Source of the DNA: an uncultured Pseudomonadota bacterium
GTDB lineage: Bacteria > Pseudomonadota > Gammaproteobacteria > Methylococcales > Methylomonadaceae
Reading direction: 5' to 3'
Assembly: GCA_903870545.1 (NCBI GenBank)
Contig: CAIQDI010000023.1
Span: 1-48,727 of the forward strand
Length of the DNA stretch: 48,727 bases
Part shown: in pieces, positions 43,941 to 48,727 of the stretch
How positions within the stretch are numbered: the stretch's first letter is position 1
How the letters are laid out: each line of letters begins with the position of its first letter
Notes under the pieces: model-generated
Database searches by the model: none
Told to the model about the DNA's origin: nothing
What the model saw: only the letters and a program-made list of their open reading frames with translations
Program-made: the position numbers and the translations under genes

Positions 43941-43984
43941 TTCCCAACGTTTTCAGTATAAACCAAATTTATAACAAACAACAA

Positions 43985-44005
43985 GGCAACAGTTATTCTG
44001 TTGCC
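43985..44005 (+). terminator. Stem-loop 33 nt before nrdB
   Basis: GGCAACAG (43985-43992) and CTGTTGCC (43998-44005) form an 8-bp perfect stem with a TTATT loop, followed by CATTTTAAAATTT. The T-run is weak, so it may be an attenuator, an RNA-stabilising hairpin or a poor terminator between nrdA and nrdB. Confidence 0.45.
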
Positions 44006-44038
44006 CATTTTAAAATTTAAACTTTAGAGAACCAAAAC

Positions 44039-45040
44039 ATGAGTGAAAAACGATTTAGTATCAACGACCGAAAGCTAATTAACGGGCCGGTTAACAATTT
44101 AATGCAGATTCGCCCCGTGAAATACGGTTGGGCAATGCAATTATTAGAGCAACAACAAAATAATGCGTGGGATCAACGCGAAGTGGATTTATCGGAAGAT
44201 GCCAAACAATATGCAACGGGACGTTTGACTGACGGAAATTTGAATTCGTACAAAAAAGCCTTGGCATTTTTGAGTAATCTTGACGGTATTCAGCTCAACA
44301 ATTTAACCAAAAATATCGGCAAATATATTACCTCGCCCGAAGTTTCAATGTGTATCACACGCCAAGCGTGGGAAGAAGCGCAACACGTTTTGTCTTACGC
44401 GCAAATTATTGAATCGATTGGTTTTGACCCTGATGAAATTTATTGGATGTTCGACACCGACCCCGTTTTGGCGGAAAAAAATGAATACATTACCCGCTCG
44501 TCGGAAATTTTAGGCTCGGGTTTTTCAGAAGAGAATTTTGTCAAAGCGGTCGTCGCAAATATCGCGCTCGAAGGCATTTATTTTTTCAATGGTTTTTTGA
44601 CGTTTTACACGTTGGAACGTCAAGGTTTGATGAAAAATAGCGCGAAAATGATTCAACTTATTCAACGTGACGAAGAAGTTCATTTACATTTATTTGTGAA
44701 TATGTGGAAAACATTGCGACAAGAACTGCCGCATATTTTCACCGAAAAATTGATTGAAGAATGTCGCGAACTGATTCACCTCGCCGCGCAACACGAAATT
44801 GCGTGGGGAAAATACATTATCAGTGACGGCGTGTTGGGTTTGACCGATACGATTATTGAAGGTTTTATTCAGAATTTGGCAGATCAACGCTTTGAATCTA
44901 TTGGCTTGGACATAATGTACAACGTGAAAAATCCGATCACATGGTTCGATGATGCCAGCAAAATCAATCTGGGCGAAACAAATTTTTTTGAAGGCAAAAA
45001 TGCGTCGTATGTCGCAGGTGGAAGTTTAGAATGGGATTAA
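44039..45040 (+). CDS. nrdB: Class I ribonucleotide reductase, beta subunit
   Basis: It holds the metal-radical cofactor that starts catalysis in NrdA. Metal ligands and the radical Tyr are visible: Asp in AFLSNLDGIQ, EAQHVLSY (Glu, His and the Tyr equivalent to E. coli Y122), Glu in ALEGIYFFNGF, and RDEEVHLHLF (Glu, His). The presence of Tyr argues against the class Ic (Phe) type. 333 aa. Its stop is 1 nt before the ATG of pyrC'. Confidence 0.94.
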   Translation: MSEKRFSINDRKLINGPVNNLMQIRPVKYGWAMQLLEQQQNNAWDQREVDLSEDAKQYATGRLTDGNLNSYKKALAFLSNLDGIQLNNLTKNIGKYITSPEVSMCITRQAWEEAQHVLSYAQIIESIGFDPDEIYWMFDTDPVLAEKNEYITRSSEILGSGFSEENFVKAVVANIALEGIYFFNGFLTFYTLERQGLMKNSAKMIQLIQRDEEVHLHLFVNMWKTLRQELPHIFTEKLIEECRELIHLAAQHEIAWGKYIISDGVLGLTDTIIEGFIQNLADQRFESIGLDIMYNVKNPITWFDDASKINLGETNFFEGKNASYVAGGSLEWD

Positions 45041-45041
45041 C

Positions 45042-46295
45042 ATGAAAATCAAAATCCAAAACGGCAGAATCATTGACGCGGTAAACGAACTCGATTTCAT
45101 CGGCGATATTTATATTCAAGATGGAAAAATCGTTGCGTTTGATAACGCGCCACCTGATTTTCACGCCGCTGAAATTATTGACGCGACGGGAAAAATTGTT
45201 TGCGCGGGATTTGTAGATTTGAGTGTGCGTTTGCAAAATATCGCCAAAGAAACGTTTGTTGCCGCTAGTTCGGGCGTGACAACATTTTGCGTACAGCCTG
45301 ATATTTCGCCCATTATCGATACGCCCGAAGTGGTTAAACATTTGCAAGAATTGGCAGAACACGCCCATTATTCACAACTTCACTTCATTGGCGCGTTGAC
45401 GCAGAAATTGGAAGGCGGTGAATTAAGTTCGATGTTGTCATTGAAACAAGCCGGTTGCGTCGCCATGAGCAACGGTCATTTTCCGATAAAAAATTTGCTG
45501 ATTATGCGCCGCGCGATGGAATATGCAGCCAGCCATGATTTGTTGTTTATGACTCGCCCGAATGAATTTAGTTTGAGCAACGGCGGTTGCGCTCACGAAG
45601 GTGCGATGGCGACCCGCTACGGTTTGCCAAGTATTCCCGAAGCTGCCGAAACCATTGCGCTGGAACAATGTTTGGAATTGGCGGAATTAACAGGTTGTCG
45701 CGTGCATTTTGGACAATTGAGTTCAAAGCGTGCCGCGATTAAACTTCATCAAGCGAAAAAATACGGCTCAAAAGTTAGCGCAGACGTGGCAATTCACCAA
45801 TTGCATTTGACGGAAAATGACGTAATTCCGTTTGATAGTAATTATCATGTTTTACCGCCGTTTCGCAGTGTTGAAGATTGTGATTATTTACGCGCTGGTT
45901 TGAAAAATGGCACGATTGACGCGATTTGCAGCAATCATCACCCGCATCTTTTGGATTCTAAACTTGCCGCTTTTCCCGAAACCAAAGCGGGGATTTCCAC
46001 GTTGGAAACGTTGTTGCCGTTATTGTTGAAATTAGTGTCTGAAAACGTGATTGATTTGCCGCAAGGTTTGGCGTTATTAAATGCGAAACCTGCCGCCATT
46101 CTAGGTTTAAAAACAGGCGAACTTGCAATCAATTCGCCCGCTGATATTTGTATTTTTGACCCAAATTTGGAATGGACAGTTGATTCACAAAATTGGCAAA
46201 GCGAAGGCATTAACACGCCATTTTGGGGACAAATTTTAACAGGTCGCGTCACGCATACGATTCAAGCTGGCAAACTCATTTTCAAACGCGCTTGA
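45042..46295 (+). CDS. pyrC': Dihydroorotase-like PyrC' (probably non-catalytic)
   Basis: The 417-aa amidohydrolase-fold protein resembles dihydroorotase (ATGKIVCAGFVDLSVRL). The zinc-binding HxH that should follow GFVDL is replaced by S-V-R, and CSNHHPH stands where active enzymes have D-H-A-P-H. Such degenerate forms, known in Pseudomonas and relatives, do not hydrolyse dihydroorotate but assemble with aspartate transcarbamoylase PyrB. Here pyrB is not adjacent; the gene is instead 1 nt behind nrdB, a second nucleotide-pathway gene. Its 3' end overlaps convergent trmB by 14 nt. Confidence 0.85.
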   Translation: MKIKIQNGRIIDAVNELDFIGDIYIQDGKIVAFDNAPPDFHAAEIIDATGKIVCAGFVDLSVRLQNIAKETFVAASSGVTTFCVQPDISPIIDTPEVVKHLQELAEHAHYSQLHFIGALTQKLEGGELSSMLSLKQAGCVAMSNGHFPIKNLLIMRRAMEYAASHDLLFMTRPNEFSLSNGGCAHEGAMATRYGLPSIPEAAETIALEQCLELAELTGCRVHFGQLSSKRAAIKLHQAKKYGSKVSADVAIHQLHLTENDVIPFDSNYHVLPPFRSVEDCDYLRAGLKNGTIDAICSNHHPHLLDSKLAAFPETKAGISTLETLLPLLLKLVSENVIDLPQGLALLNAKPAAILGLKTGELAINSPADICIFDPNLEWTVDSQNWQSEGINTPFWGQILTGRVTHTIQAGKLIFKRA

Positions 46296-46968
46296 ACATC
46301 ACATCCCACACGCCATGCCCCAAGCGAATTCCGCGCTGCTCAAATTTCGTCAGCGGACGATAATCGGGGCGTTCACAAACCGTTTGCGTCGGACTTAAAT
46401 TTTCAAAGTTCGGCGCACGATTCAAAATTTCCAACATCCATTCCGCATAATTTTCCCAATCCGTTGCCGCGTGAAAATAGCCATTTGGTACAAGTTTTCG
46501 CGCCAATAATTCCACAAAACTATCGCGTACAATCCGACGTTTAAAATGTTTTTTCTTGTGCCATGGGTCGGGGAAAAATAAATGCAATCCCGCCAAACTT
46601 TCATTCGGCACGCGCTGTTCTAAAATTTCAATCGCATCGTGACAATAAATTCGCACATTCGAGAGTTTCATTTCTTCAATTAACACCAACAAATGCCCCA
46701 CGCCCGGGCGGTGAACTTCGACACCGAGATAATTTTTATCGGGATTTTCAGCCGCCGTTTTCGCCAAACTGTCGCCATTTCCAAAACCGATTTCGACAAT
46801 GAGCGGCGCATTATTGCCGAAAATTTCAGTAAAATTCACTTCAGCAGTCGGGTCGAGGCAATAACGTTCTGCGTGATTTTCTAACGCGAATTTTTGCCCG
46901 GGTGTGACACGCCCTTTGCGCTGCACAAAACTTTTAATACGTTTGGGTTCAATTTTTTCAAATGTCAT
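46282..46968 (-). CDS. trmB: tRNA (guanine-N7)-methyltransferase
   Basis: It methylates G46 in the tRNA variable loop. Motifs: LIVEIGFGNGDSLAKTA (AdoMet loop), GVEVHRPGVGHLL, and the catalytic region LFFPDPWHKKKHFKRRIV. The start at 46968 (MTFEKIEPKRIKSFVQRKGR) matches the family; the frame upstream to 47022 runs through the terminator hairpin and is rejected. 228 aa. Confidence 0.94.
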   Translation of the reverse strand: MTFEKIEPKRIKSFVQRKGRVTPGQKFALENHAERYCLDPTAEVNFTEIFGNNAPLIVEIGFGNGDSLAKTAAENPDKNYLGVEVHRPGVGHLLVLIEEMKLSNVRIYCHDAIEILEQRVPNESLAGLHLFFPDPWHKKKHFKRRIVRDSFVELLARKLVPNGYFHAATDWENYAEWMLEILNRAPNFENLSPTQTVCERPDYRPLTKFEQRGIRLGHGVWDVMFKRV

Positions 46969-46993
46969 AAAATAATAAAAATAATAAACGTAA

Positions 46994-47041
46994 AAAGTGG
47001 CATTCGCCCACTGTGTTACCACAGCGAACCAATGCCACTTT
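46994..47041 (-). terminator. Terminator after the RTX gene
   Basis: AAAGTGGCATT (46994-47004) pairs with AATGCCACTTT (47031-47041). Inner pairs (CGC/GCG, CTGTG/CACAG) extend it into a long stem. On the minus strand it is followed by TTTTTA, right after the stop of the RTX gene and before trmB. Confidence 0.8.
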
Positions 47042-47067
47042 GTGAATGAAATGCGCCGAAAATGCGA

Positions 47068-48727
47068 TTAGAAAATAAAATCGTCGGCAGTTAAGGTTTT
47101 TACACCGCTTAATTCAACGGCAAATTCTGCGGCAGCATCGTTATTGGTGCTGACATAAATAACGCCTTTATCGAACCACACTTTACCCAATGCTTCACCG
47201 TCTTTAACAGCTGTTTTATCGACGAAATCCAGCACCGCAGAATCAGCCACGACTGGCGCAAGCGTAGGAGGAGTTTCAACAATCGACGGCGGCGGATTTG
47301 TATCCGTTGTGCCGGTAGGTGGCAATGGATTCGTGACGACGGGAGCAGGTGTTAACGAATTCGCGCCAAATACCTTGTTGAATGAATCAACAGAATATAT
47401 CAGCGTATCTTGTTCCGCTGTGAAACCTGATAAATGCACCGTGGTAATCTTGCCACCTGCTGCATACTGCAAATCAACAATTCCGTCGGCAGAATCGTTA
47501 TTTTTGACGGTAGGATCTTGACCAACTGGAAAAGTGATTGCGTCACCTTTAGCGAAATTCGCAATGTTGTAAGTGTAATCACCCGCTGCTATTTGAAAAT
47601 TAAAATCAGCTGATTTTGCGTCGTAATCACCCGCAGCCGACACGTCAATTTTTGTTATTACACTGAGTGACGCATCAGTTGCGATAATTTCAGCTTTCGT
47701 ACTCGAAACAACATTCGCTTGAAAAGTGGGATTCGTAAAATGTGATAAATCGATTTTATCTTGACCGGATTTAAAGTCTCTAATAGTGTCACGATCCACT
47801 GTTGCAACGCCGCTGTCGCCATTCGAAAAAACAAACACATCTTTTCCGATGCCGCCAGTCAGGATGTCTTTGCCAGAACCACCGTCGAGCGTGTCGTTAT
47901 TGGTTCCGCCAATAAGTTGATCATTGCCTGAACCACCGAATATCAAGTCGTCACCCGAGCCACCATCCAGGGAATCATTACCTGAACCACCATCGATTGA
48001 ATCATCGCCATTATCGCCTTTGATGGTATCGTTACCGGCACCACCAAAAAGTAAATCGTTATTCTCGCCACCCGATATTTTGTCATTTCCCGCGTCACCG
48101 TCTATCGTGTCATCGCCTTTGTTGCCATTGAGCGAGTCATTCCGCGCATCACCATAAATGTAATCATCGTGCGTTGACGTTTTATCAGAAAAATCTGGTC
48201 TCAAAGGCATTCCGTTTGGCAATTCTGAATCTACAACAGGCGGAATAGAATGGGCGATTTTAATTAAGTTGACCAACCCAATTTCGTTAACCAATCTCAC
48301 CAAGTTTTCAACATCCGCTGGACTAATTTTCAAGCCTGAATTTGTAATAAGTGTCGTTAAATCTGCTACGCTAATTTGGGTATTTACAGGAATGGGCGGC
48401 AATGTTGAACCGTCCGTTTTCACAGGTGGTGGTGTGGAATCGTCCGTTTTCACAGGTGGTGGTGTGGAATCGTCCGTTTTCACAGGCGGTGGTGTTGAAC
48501 CGTCCGTTTTCACAGGCGGTGGTGTGGAATCGTCCGTTTTCACAGGCGGTGGTGTGGAACCGTCCGTTTTCACAGGTGGTGGTGTGGAATCGTCCGTTTT
48601 CACAGGCGGTGGTGTCGAACCATCCGTTTTCACAGGCGGTGGTGTCGAACCATCCGTTTTCACAGGCGGTGGTGTCGAACCATCCGTTTTCACAGGCGGT
48701 GGTGTGGAATCGTCCGTTTTCACAGGC
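47068..48727 (-). CDS. RTX-type secreted calcium-binding protein, 5' part beyond the window
   Basis: 551 residues are visible and the frame is still open at the right edge, so the start is outside. From the edge: a linker of ten-residue repeats (VKTDGSTPPP and VKTDDSTPPP), then a helical stretch (ADLTTLITNSGLKISPADVE). About ten glycine- and aspartate-rich RTX nonapeptides follow (GGAGNDTIKGDNGDDSIDGG style, about 47850-48160), with the family-typical VFSNGDSGVATVDRDTIRDF and GQDKIDLSHF. A C-terminal domain ends DFIF. RTX repeats bind calcium outside the cell and such proteins usually leave by type I secretion; the acidic-hydrophobic end is consistent with an uncleaved signal. The cargo domain is not visible. 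Confidence 0.88.
   Translation of the reverse strand, partial: PVKTDDSTPPPVKTDGSTPPPVKTDGSTPPPVKTDGSTPPPVKTDDSTPPPVKTDGSTPPPVKTDDSTPPPVKTDGSTPPPVKTDDSTPPPVKTDDSTPPPVKTDGSTLPPIPVNTQISVADLTTLITNSGLKISPADVENLVRLVNEIGLVNLIKIAHSIPPVVDSELPNGMPLRPDFSDKTSTHDDYIYGDARNDSLNGNKGDDTIDGDAGNDKISGGENNDLLFGGAGNDTIKGDNGDDSIDGGSGNDSLDGGSGDDLIFGGSGNDQLIGGTNNDTLDGGSGKDILTGGIGKDVFVFSNGDSGVATVDRDTIRDFKSGQDKIDLSHFTNPTFQANVVSSTKAEIIATDASLSVITKIDVSAAGDYDAKSADFNFQIAAGDYTYNIANFAKGDAITFPVGQDPTVKNNDSADGIVDLQYAAGGKITTVHLSGFTAEQDTLIYSVDSFNKVFGANSLTPAPVVTNPLPPTGTTDTNPPPSIVETPPTLAPVVADSAVLDFVDKTAVKDGEALGKVWFDKGVIYVSTNNDAAAEFAVELSGVKTLTADDFIF
48394..48727 (-). repeat. 30-bp tandem repeat array in the RTX gene
   Basis: Ten full 30-bp units lie between 48421 and 48720, preceded by one degenerate unit. 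The array runs off the right edge. Units encode VKTD(G/D)STPPP and differ mainly at the GGT/GAT (Gly/Asp) codon and at silent sites. Such arrays change length by slippage in multiples of ten residues without a frameshift. Confidence 0.95.

Noticed and set aside
46969-47022. Longer trmB start (GTG 47022)
   Set aside because: The extra residues are encoded by the terminator hairpin of the RTX gene and do not resemble TrmB.
48421-48727. CRISPR array
   Set aside because: The 30-bp units are directly adjacent with no spacers and encode a continuous decapeptide repeat.

Overview
The window reads as a chromosomal segment of a gammaproteobacterium of moderate-to-low GC. Several gene neighbourhoods are classically gammaproteobacterial: pcnB-folK-panB-panC; gpmI-envC-ctpA divergent from yibN-secB-gpsA; lipB-lipA; nrdA/nrdB; and a catalytically degenerate pyrC' of the Pseudomonas kind. 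The tusD-tusC pair, the coiled-coil repeats of the kinase at 27.1 kb and the CxxCH membrane protein at 40 kb suggest a methanotroph or sulfur-oxidiser-like lineage (Methylococcales/Thiotrichales). That placement is an inference and is not proven here.

Layout. 0-5.7 kb: a 5'-truncated Hsp70-family gene, darP, two tandem HDOD regulator paralogues, an RDD membrane protein and a tiny membrane protein. 5.8-9.4 kb: pcnB, folK, panB and panC. 9.4-18.6 kb: a defence island fused to the end of the pantothenate genes. It holds a PLD-nuclease/SNF2-helicase (ATGA overlap with panC), a REP-associated tyrosine transposase bracketed by its two REP hairpins, a large Eco57I-like adenine methylase with two palindromes inserted in frame, then three toxin-antitoxin cassettes (higBA-like, yoeB-like, vapBC). 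Each cassette sits directly behind a copy of the last ~75-93 bp of the methylase gene. 18.7-21.5 kb: ppx and an unrecognised membrane-anchored protein. 21.5-26.9 kb (minus): gpmI-envC-ctpA-argG. 27.1-28.4 kb: a frameshifted histidine kinase. 28.5-30.5 kb: rhodanese yibN, secB, gpsA. 30.6-32.5 kb: DUF2892 protein, lipB, lipA.

32.5-39.1 kb is a complete type I Wadjet system (jetABCD), starting 3 nt behind lipA and running into the 3' end of the convergent tusDC pair. 39.9-40.8 kb: a membrane protein with a haem-type CxxCH motif. 41.0-45.0 kb: nrdA and nrdB, preceded by two NrdR-box-like sites exactly 31 bp apart. The two genes are separated by a start-less PBECR-like nuclease remnant and a four-helix folded element. 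45.0-48.7 kb: pyrC', trmB (minus) and the 3' part of a secreted RTX calcium-binding protein with a 30-bp tandem-repeat linker that continues past the right edge.

Functional picture: two anti-invader systems (a restriction-like helicase/methylase pair and Wadjet) have no visible promoter of their own and appear to be read from housekeeping cofactor operons (pantothenate, lipoate). The least ordinary feature is the methylase-tail/TA-cassette array at 16.8-18.6 kb. There the 3' end of a restriction-modification gene seems to have served repeatedly as the junction at which toxin-antitoxin cassettes were stacked. No tRNA, rRNA or CRISPR array was seen.
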